Source: a virus. From it: 64,000 bases of DNA. The translations under genes were made by a program, and so were the position numbers. The notes beneath the pieces were generated by a model. The model ran no database searches and was not told where the DNA came from. It saw only the letters and a program-made list of their open reading frames with translations. Positions within the stretch are counted from its first letter, which is position 1, and the number at the start of each line of letters is the position of its first letter. The DNA lies in the IMG/VR virus record IMGVR_UViG_3300033388_002430, positions 1 through 64,000 of that record, one strand, 5' to 3'. Shown here in pieces: positions 38,246 through 47,439 of this stretch.

Positions 38246-38903
38246 GTACCAATTTATTCAGCAAAGACTTTTTGAGATTTATAAATATGTTCCGGCAGAA
38301 TATATTGAAGAAGTCATTATTACTAATGATGATAGAACCTCTAAAGAATTAATTGATGTTGTGGATAAACATATTCAAATTAATGATGAATATCCCATCA
38401 TTCTTTTAGATCATCCACATTCCACATCATTCTCTGCTAATGTGAATCGGGGTGTAGATTATTCTATGGGAGAACGAATTATAATTACTCAGGATGATGT
38501 TAGAGTTTGTGGGAATTTCATGTTAAGTCTTGAGGAAACCGTAAGGAATAGTTGGAATAGTATTATTGGAAGAGTTCTGGATTATGATACGGGTTGGAAT
38601 AATATCCATGGTTGGATTATTCCTTATATAGAGGGATGGTTCATTGTTTGTCCACGGGGGATGTGGGATAATATTGGTGGGATGGACGAGGAAATAAAGC
38701 CGTATGATGCGGAAGATATTGAGTGGGCTATTCGTGTAAAACAGAACGGCTATGGTTTTGTGAATTACAGCAGTATTTATCTCCAACATATACGAGGTCA
38801 AACAATTCAGATGGATGAGCATAGACGTAAGATTACTGAAAAGAATATTGAATATATCAGGAATAAGTGGTCAAGAGAAGAATTAGGTAGGATTTATGGA
38901 TAA
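38205..38903 (+). CDS. Glycosyltransferase family 2
   Basis: 232 residues from ATG 38205 (GGAG 8 bases upstream), overlapping the preceding gene by 41 bases. FSIIITTLNKYQFIQQR, then VIITNDDRTS and SFSANVNRGVDYS and ITQDDVRV (D-x-D-like) follow the GT2 GT-A fold, with PYDAEDIEWAIRVKQNGY as the late ED motif. It would transfer a sugar from a nucleotide donor. Confidence 0.8.
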   Translation: MNMKFSIIITTLNKYQFIQQRLFEIYKYVPAEYIEEVIITNDDRTSKELIDVVDKHIQINDEYPIILLDHPHSTSFSANVNRGVDYSMGERIIITQDDVRVCGNFMLSLEETVRNSWNSIIGRVLDYDTGWNNIHGWIIPYIEGWFIVCPRGMWDNIGGMDEEIKPYDAEDIEWAIRVKQNGYGFVNYSSIYLQHIRGQTIQMDEHRRKITEKNIEYIRNKWSREELGRIYG

Positions 38904-39810
38904 GAAAGTTGTAATGTTAAGTCAGATTAATTATCCTGTTAGTATTGGGAGATATTTTGAGAGGGCATTGGAACGTAGAGAGGATGTTGAGCTTTACACT
39001 ATTGGGCCATATACCGGAACATGGATACCCTGGAATGGGGGAATGAATCTACCAGAGAAATATGCTAAAGCCCCCACAATTCCATTGGATAGACAAGTTC
39101 CTAGTGGTATACAAGCTCCAAAAGGATTAATAGAGGAAAAGATTGGAAAACCTATTGATATTTGGATCAGTGTAGATGCTGGATTTTATTTCAATGATAT
39201 ACCAGCAGAGGTAACCTGTTTGGTACAGACAGATCCTCACGTTCTGGATTATAATCATCAACGTACTACTCATGATTATTCTTTTTGTATGCAGAAATGT
39301 TATGCTAATCCGATAGATATTTATTTGCCTTATGCCGTAGATCAGACTGTGCATTATCCTATTGAAGATATGAAGAAAGAATATGACGTTGTGATGATCG
39401 GGTTGCAGTATCAGAACAGGACAGAATTAGCAAATATTCTTAAATCAGAGGGTATAAGGGTTTACTACTCTATTGGAGAATCTTTTGATGAATATCGAGA
39501 AATTTATAATAAGAGTAGAGTAGGAGTTTCTTGGTCTAGTAAGGATGATTTGATTGCCAGAGTATTTGAGCTTATGGGAATGAAAATTCCTCTGGTTACA
39601 AATAATGTTCCTGATCTTCCTTTACATTTCGATGAGGGTGCTCATTATCTAGGTTTTGATAATATTTATGAGGCTGTGGAGCGTATTCAACGAATATTAT
39701 ATAATCCAGAAAAGTATGTGCAGATGCGAGATCAGGCGTATGATTTGGTAATTGCTGAACATACTTACGATCATAGAATACAGCAGATATTTGATACAAT
39801 AGGAGCATAG
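38896..39810 (+). CDS. Glycosyltransferase, CgeB/GT4-like
   Basis: 304 residues. The C-terminal half shows EYDVVMIGLQYQNRTEL (about 158-174), VYYSIGESFDEYREIYNKSRVGVSWS and a late RVFELMGMKIPLVTNNVPDL, the style of GT-B enzymes of the CgeB type. Part of the glycan island. Confidence 0.7.
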   Translation: MDKKVVMLSQINYPVSIGRYFERALERREDVELYTIGPYTGTWIPWNGGMNLPEKYAKAPTIPLDRQVPSGIQAPKGLIEEKIGKPIDIWISVDAGFYFNDIPAEVTCLVQTDPHVLDYNHQRTTHDYSFCMQKCYANPIDIYLPYAVDQTVHYPIEDMKKEYDVVMIGLQYQNRTELANILKSEGIRVYYSIGESFDEYREIYNKSRVGVSWSSKDDLIARVFELMGMKIPLVTNNVPDLPLHFDEGAHYLGFDNIYEAVERIQRILYNPEKYVQMRDQAYDLVIAEHTYDHRIQQIFDTIGA

Positions 39811-39811
39811 A

Positions 39812-40075
39812 ATGAATGCTGAAAATGAAAATATTGATCCGATGAGCATTGAAGCGGTTCAACAGGGAGTTCTTACTACAATAAGTTATATCTTTGAGCG
39901 ATATAAGATGTTGAATTGTTTATTAGGATATATCATTGAAAATGATTACGATGGTAGATTTATCATGTCACTGGATGAATGGGATAAGAATATTATGGAG
40001 CATAACTTCACAACTGGTTGGATAGTAAATAATGAAGATGAAAATATTCATATCGTTGGTAAGGAGAATGGATGA
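39812..40075 (+). CDS. Hypothetical protein (87 aa)
   Basis: Acidic, helical, GGAG precedes the ATG. Not recognised. Within the glycan island. Confidence 0.45.
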   Translation: MNAENENIDPMSIEAVQQGVLTTISYIFERYKMLNCLLGYIIENDYDGRFIMSLDEWDKNIMEHNFTTGWIVNNEDENIHIVGKENG

Positions 40076-40416
40076 CTGATATAAAAGATATTTCGTTTTC
40101 AATAATCAAACAGCATGGAGATCCTAATAAAGCTGTGACTGTGGATGGATTTACAATCACTAGACAGGAAAAGTTATTTATTCCTGAATATCAAAAATTT
40201 GTTATGTGTGCTCCATATAGCTCTCATTTTATTTATCTAGACCCATCTGGAAAGCCTGGAAGATGGTTTGCTATGTGTACGTGTGGTGCGCCGAGTGTCA
40301 TTACTGGATATAGTGGATATAAACAAGATGCTTCTAGTAATGAGGGGGCTATGCTTGTTTGTTTATATCATGCTCAACATGGACATCATCAGAATGAGGG
40401 AAGTAAATGGGAATGA
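40072..40416 (+). CDS. Hypothetical protein (114 aa)
   Basis: A C-x-C (CTCG) and several histidines (HAQHGHH) near the C-terminus may bind metal. Not recognised. AAGGAG precedes the ATG. Confidence 0.45.
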   Translation: MTDIKDISFSIIKQHGDPNKAVTVDGFTITRQEKLFIPEYQKFVMCAPYSSHFIYLDPSGKPGRWFAMCTCGAPSVITGYSGYKQDASSNEGAMLVCLYHAQHGHHQNEGSKWE

Positions 40417-40754
40417 AAAAAGTTTATGTAGCAGGTGCTTATAGTGCGGATAATGTTCTCGATGTTCTTAAGAATATTGGTCGTGGACAATATTATTCAG
40501 CAGAAATATTTATGATGGGACATGCCCCGTTCTCACCATGGTTAGATAAAGAATATGTTATAAGGAATTGGGACAAAGAGTTTACTGTTGAAATGTTTTA
40601 TAACTATTCAATGACATGGTTAGAATGTTCCGATATTATGTTTGTTGTTCCTGGATGGGAAAAATCTAGGGGAACAAAAGCAGAAATAGCAATAGCGAAA
40701 AAATTAGGAATACCCATAATATATGAAGATTTAGAGGAACTAAATGAATACTAG
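40407..40754 (+). CDS. Nucleoside 2-deoxyribosyltransferase-like (DUF4406)
   Basis: 115 residues. KVYVAGAYSADNVLDVL (about 5-21), GHAPFSPWLD (about 38-47) and SDIMFVVPGWEKSRGTKAE (about 75-93) match the small deoxyribosyltransferase-like proteins (DUF4406) found in many phages. A role in nucleotide salvage or modified nucleotides is possible. Confidence 0.7.
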   Translation: MGMKKVYVAGAYSADNVLDVLKNIGRGQYYSAEIFMMGHAPFSPWLDKEYVIRNWDKEFTVEMFYNYSMTWLECSDIMFVVPGWEKSRGTKAEIAIAKKLGIPIIYEDLEELNEY

Positions 40755-41412
40755 AATTTTCGTTATGGCTCAAGGAAAAGGAACACGGTGGTTGAGAAAT
40801 GATAGAACTACTATTGAAAATCCTTGTGAGTATAAACAAATAATTCCTATTACAGAAGATGAAAATCTTATTTGTAGAACTATTCGACAATTAGGAAAAG
40901 ATGCGAATATTAAAGTGATTTGTAACGAAGAGTTTTCTAATTATCTTCCCGTTGATATAGAGATAGAATCATTTAAAGAGCCTATTCAGCCTATTTTACA
41001 TGGTATTTGGAGCACAAAGAAGGAATGGATTAATTATGATAGTGTTCTAATTATTCTTGGAGATGTAGCATTTAGTAATTCTGGGATGCAAAAGATTCTA
41101 AATGCTAACAAAAATTTGCGTGATAACAAAGATAATGTTACGATATTTGGAAGATTAGGTAATAATAAGGTTAGTGGGAAAGAAGCAAGAGAAATATTTG
41201 CTGTTTCTATTCTACCGCCGAAATATGTAGAAGTTAAAAATAATATGGCAGTACTCTGGGAAATTGGACATCAAAAGTTATGGGATTATTATAAAATATT
41301 TGATCCCAAATTTATAGAAATAGATGATTATACTGATGACGTGGATAGTCTTGAGGCCTATGTAAAGTTCTGGCCTAAGATGCTAGAAAAGATATTGGAG
41401 GATGATAAATAG
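40744..41412 (+). CDS. Sugar nucleotidyltransferase-like protein
   Basis: 222 residues. MAQGKGTRW (about 8-16) resembles the GxGTR nucleotide loop of GT-A nucleotidyltransferases. KQIIPITEDENLICRTIRQL and ILGDVAFS (metal-binding Asp) follow. It may make an activated sugar for the glycosyltransferases. Confidence 0.7.
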   Translation: MNTRIFVMAQGKGTRWLRNDRTTIENPCEYKQIIPITEDENLICRTIRQLGKDANIKVICNEEFSNYLPVDIEIESFKEPIQPILHGIWSTKKEWINYDSVLIILGDVAFSNSGMQKILNANKNLRDNKDNVTIFGRLGNNKVSGKEAREIFAVSILPPKYVEVKNNMAVLWEIGHQKLWDYYKIFDPKFIEIDDYTDDVDSLEAYVKFWPKMLEKILEDDK

Positions 41413-41413
41413 T

Positions 41414-42097
41414 ATGAGAATTTCAGTGATAGATAAGATTCTAAATAGATGTATAGAGAATATTGATGGGTGTTTATTGTATCCAACATCTGCATCTTCT
41501 ATTTGGGTAGATGGAAAAATGTTATCACTTTCTACAATAATTTATGAATATTACATTGGTCAGCTTCCTTATAGAAATAGAATAGATAGGACTTGTAATA
41601 ATGGAAAATGTTTAAATCCTTTACATATGCTCTCATTAACTCCAGAAGATAAATTTTGGAGAAGAGTTGATATTGAAGCAAATGAAATATGTTGGAATTG
41701 GTTAGGTGCTGTAGATGGTGGTAATTACGGAATATTTAGATCTTCAATATTTTCTGAGATTAAAACTCATAGAATTTCTTGGTATTTAACTTATGGAAAG
41801 ATTCCTCAAGATATGTGGGTACTTCATAAATGTGATAATCCTATCTGTTGTAATCCTCAACACTTATTTCTAGGAAATAATCAAGATAATATAAATGACA
41901 AAGTATTAAAAAATAGGCAGAGTAGATTATTTGGGGAAAGAAATGGTAGAAGTAAATTGACTATAAGAGATATAAAGGAGATAAGAAAATTGCACATTAA
42001 TGGTTATAGCTATAGAGATATTACGTCTGTGTTTCCAATATCTTTTACTCAAACTGCTAGAATAATCCGAGGGGAGAGTTGGTCATGGGTAAATTAG
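41414..42097 (+). CDS. HNH homing endonuclease
   Basis: About 227 residues from ATG 41414. The segment HRISWYLTYGKIP then VLHKCDNPICCNPQHLFLG and DNINDK is the HNH_3 type core. A C-terminal HTH (SKLTIRDIKEIRKLH to RIIRGESW) gives DNA specificity. It splits the nucleotidyltransferase from the next glycosyltransferase, so it looks like a free-standing homing endonuclease that moved into the operon. Confidence 0.8.
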   Translation: MRISVIDKILNRCIENIDGCLLYPTSASSIWVDGKMLSLSTIIYEYYIGQLPYRNRIDRTCNNGKCLNPLHMLSLTPEDKFWRRVDIEANEICWNWLGAVDGGNYGIFRSSIFSEIKTHRISWYLTYGKIPQDMWVLHKCDNPICCNPQHLFLGNNQDNINDKVLKNRQSRLFGERNGRSKLTIRDIKEIRKLHINGYSYRDITSVFPISFTQTARIIRGESWSWVN

Positions 42098-43128
42098 TTA
42101 TTGATTTAATTTGTAATGATGGGAGTCCATTGGGAGTTACGATGAAAACTCTATATGGACAAGATCCACATCAGATTGGCTGTGGGGGAGCCGAGAACGC
42201 ACTTCTAACGATGTGCGAGGAATGGCATAACACTGGATATGACATAACTCTTTATAATAATCCTAGAATTGGTGATGGCTCTCCGTTTAGACAGAGAACA
42301 TTAAATGAATTTAATCCTAATGAAGATAGGGATTTTCTCATTACTTTTAGATCACCGAATGTGCGATCTGCCGGAGCTAAAGGAAAACATATTTGGTGGA
42401 GCACAGATCAATTCACTGTTGGAGATTTCAAGGCATTTGGTCAAACAGCGGATAAGATTGTTGTGATTTCAGAGTTTCATGCAAAACATTTCAAAGATAC
42501 TTATGGTCTTGATGACACTATAATTATTGATTTACCAGTTAGATTGAATGATTATAAGATTGATGTGGAAAGAGTCCCTAATAGATTTATTTTTTCATCT
42601 ATTCCTGATCGTGGATTATTTGAAATGGCTCAAGTATGGGATATGATGAGGGGCAGATTACCAGAGGATGCTTCTCTTATCGTAACTTCTGATTATCGTC
42701 TGTGGGGAGTAGGTGCTCCTAATAATGAAAAATATAAAATGATGTTGATTGGCAAACCAGGAGTTGAGTTTATTGGTGCAGTCCCTAGAGAAAGATTAGT
42801 GTTAGAGCAGAGAAAGGCTGATATTCACGCCTACCCCTGCACATATAGCGAACTTTTTTGTATTTCTGTTGCGGAAAGTCAAGTAGCTGGAGCATATACA
42901 ATTACATCTGATGTGGGAGCACTAAAAACAACAACAATGGGAACTATTATAGAGGGGCATCCCACTGGAAATGGCTGGCTGGAAAAGTTTACAAATTCTA
43001 TACTTGAATATGTACAAAATCGAGAAGACTTGGAATATTATAGAAAATCTATGCAAGAATGTGCTATACAAAGATTTGATCCTAAACGAATTATAAAAAT
43101 GTGGGATGAGAAGGTGTTCAATGAATAA
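42085..43128 (+). CDS. Glycosyltransferase, GT4-like
   Basis: 347 residues from ATG 42085 behind GGGGAG. GCGGAENALL (about 33-42), KIVVISEFHAKHF and the late YPCTYSELFCISVAESQVAG (about 249-268) match GT-B group GT4 enzymes, including the E-x7-E-like donor site. Glycan island. Confidence 0.75.
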   Translation: MGKLVIDLICNDGSPLGVTMKTLYGQDPHQIGCGGAENALLTMCEEWHNTGYDITLYNNPRIGDGSPFRQRTLNEFNPNEDRDFLITFRSPNVRSAGAKGKHIWWSTDQFTVGDFKAFGQTADKIVVISEFHAKHFKDTYGLDDTIIIDLPVRLNDYKIDVERVPNRFIFSSIPDRGLFEMAQVWDMMRGRLPEDASLIVTSDYRLWGVGAPNNEKYKMMLIGKPGVEFIGAVPRERLVLEQRKADIHAYPCTYSELFCISVAESQVAGAYTITSDVGALKTTTMGTIIEGHPTGNGWLEKFTNSILEYVQNREDLEYYRKSMQECAIQRFDPKRIIKMWDEKVFNE

Positions 43129-44278
43129 AAAAATAGTATGGCTAACTGATATGGACATAAATGGTAGTGGCTATCGTAATATTTCTATTCCTTTATGTAG
43201 GGGGCTATCTGAAGCAGGTCATGATGTAAAGGTTATTGGTCTAATGTATAAAGGTGAGGAACATTTTGAGCCTTTTAGTATTATTCCGGCAAAGAATTTG
43301 CAAGAATCTTTTGGCATGATTCATAATTTCAGAGAGATGTGGGATTTCGATGAATTAATTGTTGCTCTTGATATTCCTATTCAGGAAAGGATATTAGCAA
43401 CATTTCCTAATAGATCATTCAAATATACTGGAATTTTCCCCATAGAGGCAGATCCACTAACAGATAGTTGGGCAATGCTTTTACAGCAGATGGATAGACA
43501 ATTTATTATTTCTAAATTTGGTACTGAGGAGGCGTATTACGCAGGAGTTGGATCAGCGGAACATATTGAAATTGGCGTAGATACTGAATCTTGGAGATTT
43601 CCAACGGGGGATGAGAGAGACCAAATACGATCTTCTTTTGGTCTATCTAAAGATACATTCTCTGTTCTAACAGTTGCGGATAATCAGGAAAGAAAGCATT
43701 TATCTCGTAGTATGGAGATTTTTGCAGATTTTTTATATGATTATCCAGGTGTGAATAGAAGGATTATTAAAGAAAAAAAATTATTACCCAAAATAGATGC
43801 TAGATATTCTTTAGTAACACGGGAACATAATCCTGTGGGATGGCAACTCAGGGATTATGCAAGATATTTAGGAATACAGGCTCAATTTATGATATTTGAA
43901 CGTGGCATAGAATTTAATAAATTTTGGTCATTATACGCTATGAGTGATGCTTTTCTTCTTACTAGCAAATCGGAAGGGCTTGGAATGCCTATTTTAGAGG
44001 CTATGGCTGTTGAACTTCCTTGTATTGCAACGAATTGTACAGGAATGAGGGAGAGTTTATCTGAGAACCGTGGATATCTAATAGATGTGGATTATGTCCA
44101 TGTAGACCCCTTTGGAAATGGTAATAGATATTTTGCAAGTAGAAAACACGGTGTTGAATTATTGAAAAAAGTTCGTAGCGGAGAGTTGCCAGATATTAAG
44201 AAAGCTAGGGAATATATAGAAACAAAAAAGTGGCAAAATGCTGTGAATCAATTATGTGGAGCAATAGAAAATGATTGA
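43121..44278 (+). CDS. Glycosyltransferase, GT4
   Basis: 385 residues from ATG 43121. SGYRNISIPLCRGLSEAGHDV near the N-terminus, VLTVADNQERKH and the late LLTSKSEGLGMPILEAMAV (E-x7-E donor site) are clear GT4 features. An exact AACACNGTGTT site lies at 44145-44155. Confidence 0.85.
   Translation: MNKKIVWLTDMDINGSGYRNISIPLCRGLSEAGHDVKVIGLMYKGEEHFEPFSIIPAKNLQESFGMIHNFREMWDFDELIVALDIPIQERILATFPNRSFKYTGIFPIEADPLTDSWAMLLQQMDRQFIISKFGTEEAYYAGVGSAEHIEIGVDTESWRFPTGDERDQIRSSFGLSKDTFSVLTVADNQERKHLSRSMEIFADFLYDYPGVNRRIIKEKKLLPKIDARYSLVTREHNPVGWQLRDYARYLGIQAQFMIFERGIEFNKFWSLYAMSDAFLLTSKSEGLGMPILEAMAVELPCIATNCTGMRESLSENRGYLIDVDYVHVDPFGNGNRYFASRKHGVELLKKVRSGELPDIKKAREYIETKKWQNAVNQLCGAIEND
44145..44155. 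repeat. AACACNGTGTT site, exact (N=G)
   Basis: Inside the GT4 gene, read as K-H-G-V. One of 13 exact dispersed copies. Confidence 0.7.
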
Positions 44279-44852
44279 TAGTGTAACAATTCCTTTTGGA
44301 ATAAAGACCAGTCATACATGGCATGAAGTGGGTGCAATTTTTAGGGTTATTAATAATTATAAAATAGAGTTCTTTGTAGAGCTAGGAACATATCAAGGAG
44401 GATTATTATCATTACTCAACGCTCGTAGTAGATATGATAATAAATTTAAATGTATAAGTTTTGAGAATAATGTTGGAATGATACACCCAAAATCTTATTC
44501 TGAACTTGCAAATATTATTATAATTGGGGATTGTCAGAGTGCAGAACATGTACAAATGGTTAGAGATAAAATATCTTCCCATCATAAATCTATTATTTAT
44601 TGTGATAATGGTAATAAGGTGAAAGAAGCAGGACTTTATGCTCCTGTACTAAAATCTGGAGATATTTTACTTATCCATGATTATTTACATGATTGGGCTG
44701 TACGGGATATTCCGAATTATGGAGAAATAGATTTTCCTACACCAGAAGTATTTGCAAAGGATTTGGATTTCTTATTTGATGACTTATCATTTGAAATACT
44801 TCCAGAAGAATATTTGAGGGGAACTAGAATTATGGGATTTGAAAAGATATGA
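44271..44852 (+). CDS. SAM-methyltransferase-like protein (CmcI-like)
   Basis: 193 residues. EFFVELGTYQGGLLSLL (about 33-49) is a class I SAM-binding loop, IIYCDNGNKVKEAGLYAPVL and GDILLIHDYLHDW follow as in cephalosporin-hydroxylase (CmcI)-type methyltransferases. It may methylate a glycan. Confidence 0.65.
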   Translation: MIDSVTIPFGIKTSHTWHEVGAIFRVINNYKIEFFVELGTYQGGLLSLLNARSRYDNKFKCISFENNVGMIHPKSYSELANIIIIGDCQSAEHVQMVRDKISSHHKSIIYCDNGNKVKEAGLYAPVLKSGDILLIHDYLHDWAVRDIPNYGEIDFPTPEVFAKDLDFLFDDLSFEILPEEYLRGTRIMGFEKI

Positions 44853-45553
44853 AAGTAATTGTGATTGTTCGTACTAGAGAGGAAGAAAAAAACATAGAGC
44901 GATTTTGTATGAATTATCAATGGGCAGATCAAATTCTTGTGGCTGATGGTGGAAGCAGAGATGATACTGTGAAGACTGCTAAGAATATGCCTAAGACCTT
45001 TGTAAAATCTTTTCATGTTAGGAAGCAGATGGAAAATGGTCTTTGGAGAAATCCAGAGGCAGATCACCTTAATTTCCTTGTTTATTGGGCAGAGAGATGT
45101 GGGGCTGATTGGATCATATTAGATGATTGTGATTGTTTTCCTAATCATAAGTTAAAGCAAAATGCTAGAACATTGTTAGAAACAACACAATTTGATTTTG
45201 TATATGCGGTTCGTTTGTATCTTTGGAAAGGTAATACTCATTTTCCTGATATGGCAAAACCTGGAAAGAAACATGATAAATGGGAAGCATCTCTTTGGGC
45301 TTGGAGAGCTAATTTAGGGCTAAGATTTGAAGATACTGATATGGCCTATACATGGGAACCAAAAGTTGATGAATCTTTTTTACGATTAGACCTGATGCCC
45401 CCGTACTGCCTACTACATACGTCATGGCAAGACGAGGATATTCTAAGAAAAAAATTAAATTTCTATCATAAATCTGGACAAATCCCAAATATCAAGTATC
45501 CTCTGGACTACGCTGGACATATTGAGGATTTACCAGATTGGGCATATGAGTGA
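44849..45553 (+). CDS. Glycosyltransferase family 2-like
   Basis: 234 residues. KVIVIVRTREEEKNIERF and QILVADGGSRDDTV (about 28-41) match GT2 enzymes, IILDDCDCFPN is the D-x-D site. Glycan island. Confidence 0.75.
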   Translation: MKVIVIVRTREEEKNIERFCMNYQWADQILVADGGSRDDTVKTAKNMPKTFVKSFHVRKQMENGLWRNPEADHLNFLVYWAERCGADWIILDDCDCFPNHKLKQNARTLLETTQFDFVYAVRLYLWKGNTHFPDMAKPGKKHDKWEASLWAWRANLGLRFEDTDMAYTWEPKVDESFLRLDLMPPYCLLHTSWQDEDILRKKLNFYHKSGQIPNIKYPLDYAGHIEDLPDWAYE

Positions 45554-45561
45554 GGTAATAA

Positions 45562-46101
45562 ATGAACTTAGTTGAGATTAGGAAAATAGCCGAAGAAATA
45601 AGAGATGCTGGACATGGTTATGATTATTTTCTTCAAAAGTTAATATCATTTTATAATTTCAGGACTGTTTTGGAATGTGGTACAGGTGGTGGGGGAAGCA
45701 GTATGAGAATGAGTGAGGGAAATGATGATGTATCAATTATTACTATTGATAGAACTTTACATCCAACGACAAGAGAACATTTGATTAAACATTTTCCAAA
45801 CATTGCAATAGTAGAGGGAGACACTGGAGTAGTTGTGGAGGAAGTAGAAAAACTTTTATCTGGAAGAACAGTAGATTTATTATTTCTTGATTCTACTCAT
45901 GATGGGGAGACTGCTAAAAGAGAATTTGATCTTTATTCCAAATATTTATCTGATATTGCATTAGTAACAGCTGATGATATTTCACTTTCTCCTCCAATGG
46001 AAGATTTTTGGGTTTCTATGATTGGAGAGAAAATAGACTTTTTATATTTGCATCCTCAACATCATGCAGGGTTTGGAGTCTCTATAATTAGAAATGAGTA
46101 G
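45562..46101 (+). CDS. SAM-methyltransferase-like protein
   Basis: 179 residues. TVLECGTGGGGSSMRM (about 35-50) is the SAM loop, IITIDRTLHP and VDLLFLDSTHDG complete the Rossmann-type pattern. Related to CmcI/Methyltransf_24 proteins. GAGGTAATAA precedes the ATG. Confidence 0.7.
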   Translation: MNLVEIRKIAEEIRDAGHGYDYFLQKLISFYNFRTVLECGTGGGGSSMRMSEGNDDVSIITIDRTLHPTTREHLIKHFPNIAIVEGDTGVVVEEVEKLLSGRTVDLLFLDSTHDGETAKREFDLYSKYLSDIALVTADDISLSPPMEDFWVSMIGEKIDFLYLHPQHHAGFGVSIIRNE

Positions 46102-46801
46102 ACTTTTATTGACTTCATTACATAAATCTGGAACTGCTATGCTGACTCAGGCAATTGGAGATGGTCTAGTATTCAATGGTATGGTAGATTGGAAAGATAA
46201 GCATCCACATCCGTATTGTATTGAACAATTCGATAATTTTGATCGTTTTGCTAGAGCACATATGCCTCATGCTTCGGAGTATGTAGAGATTTTTAGGGAA
46301 AAAGGAATTAAAACAATTTTCTTATATAGAGATCTTAGAGATACTATTGTTAGTTGGGCTTATTGGATTGATAAAATAAAAGATTATAAAGGGTGGATAA
46401 ATTTAGAAATAGATCAAGGAAAAGTACGACTAGAAGATTTAAGTATTCCAAATAGAATAAATGCTATTTTAGATGTTGCTGAAAAGAATTATTCTAGATA
46501 TGTAGGATGGTTAGATACTCCAGATGATATTGTTTTCAAATTATGTTATGAAGATATGAGAGATGACAGAGAGAAAACATTTCTAACATTAATTGAGTGG
46601 ATGGGGAAAGACTTAGCAGATAAAATGGGCTGTCCTATTCCAGGGGTAATGATAAATAGAATAGACCCCCAAAATTGCAGTACGTTTAGGCATGGGATAA
46701 TCGGAGACTGGAAAAATCATTTCACGGAGGAAAATATAGAATTATTCTGGACAACTTGTGGGTATTTAATGGAGAAATTTGGCTATGAGAAATTATCATA
46801 A
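46094..46801 (+). CDS. Sulfotransferase (PAPS-dependent)
   Basis: 235 residues. LLTSLHKSGTAML (about 5-17) is the 5'-phosphosulfate-binding loop (family TxxPKSGTTWL), FLYRDLRDTIVSW (about 76-88) is the 3'-phosphate site, and FRHGIIGDWKNHFTEENIELF (about 199-219, given here in overview: FRHGIIGDWKNHF then TEENIELF) is the C-terminal RxGxxGDWKNxFT motif of type 1 sulfotransferases. It should move sulfate from PAPS onto a hydroxyl, here probably of a glycan. Phage sulfotransferases are rare. Confidence 0.85.
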   Translation: MSRLLLTSLHKSGTAMLTQAIGDGLVFNGMVDWKDKHPHPYCIEQFDNFDRFARAHMPHASEYVEIFREKGIKTIFLYRDLRDTIVSWAYWIDKIKDYKGWINLEIDQGKVRLEDLSIPNRINAILDVAEKNYSRYVGWLDTPDDIVFKLCYEDMRDDREKTFLTLIEWMGKDLADKMGCPIPGVMINRIDPQNCSTFRHGIIGDWKNHFTEENIELFWTTCGYLMEKFGYEKLS

Positions 46802-47438
46802 TTTTGATAAATACTTAAATAATATCTATTCTGATATTTATGAGCAGCCACCGGATGATGGGCATACCTTATTTGCATCAGTGGCAATTAATTGGGCAAA
46901 TCAAAATTCTAATATCCAAAATGTTTTAGATGTTGGATGTGGTCAAGGATTTTGTCGAAACTTATTTATAGATAAAGGTGTACCGTGGAGGGGCATAACC
47001 ACTGGAAAAGATTATACGATTTGTCAAAGAATGGGATTTCCCGTAATGGACAATCCGGTCACTTTCCTAGACTTGAAAGATGATGAAGTAGACACTGTGT
47101 TTGCTAGACATATCTTGGAACATTCCCCATTTCCCATTCTTACTCTGATGGAATGGAAAAGAGTTTCTACCGGAGACCTAATTCTGGTCTATCCCGCATA
47201 TGAGTATTGGGGAGTAGGTGGAAGAAATCATTATTATGTGCTGGATAAAGAAAGACTCTGGTATAATCTAACTAGGGCAGGTTGGTGGCCTATACATGAA
47301 AGATCTCTTATGACTACTGATCCATTATTTGATAGTCAGTATCCCTCTAGAGAGTCTAATAAAGAGAAATATCCCGGCGCACCTAGACCTGTGGAGTATT
47401 GGTACATATGTAAACAAGGTGAGGAAAGGATAGATTAA
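46785..47438 (+). CDS. SAM-methyltransferase
   Basis: 217 residues from ATG 46785 behind GGAG. VLDVGCGQGFCRNLF (about 46-60) is a clear class I SAM motif, VDTVFARHILEHSPFP the post-II region. Its target may be a sugar. A one-mismatch AACACNGTGTT site is inside (47091-47101). Confidence 0.8.
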   Translation: MRNYHNFDKYLNNIYSDIYEQPPDDGHTLFASVAINWANQNSNIQNVLDVGCGQGFCRNLFIDKGVPWRGITTGKDYTICQRMGFPVMDNPVTFLDLKDDEVDTVFARHILEHSPFPILTLMEWKRVSTGDLILVYPAYEYWGVGGRNHYYVLDKERLWYNLTRAGWWPIHERSLMTTDPLFDSQYPSRESNKEKYPGAPRPVEYWYICKQGEERID

Positions 47439-47439
47439 T

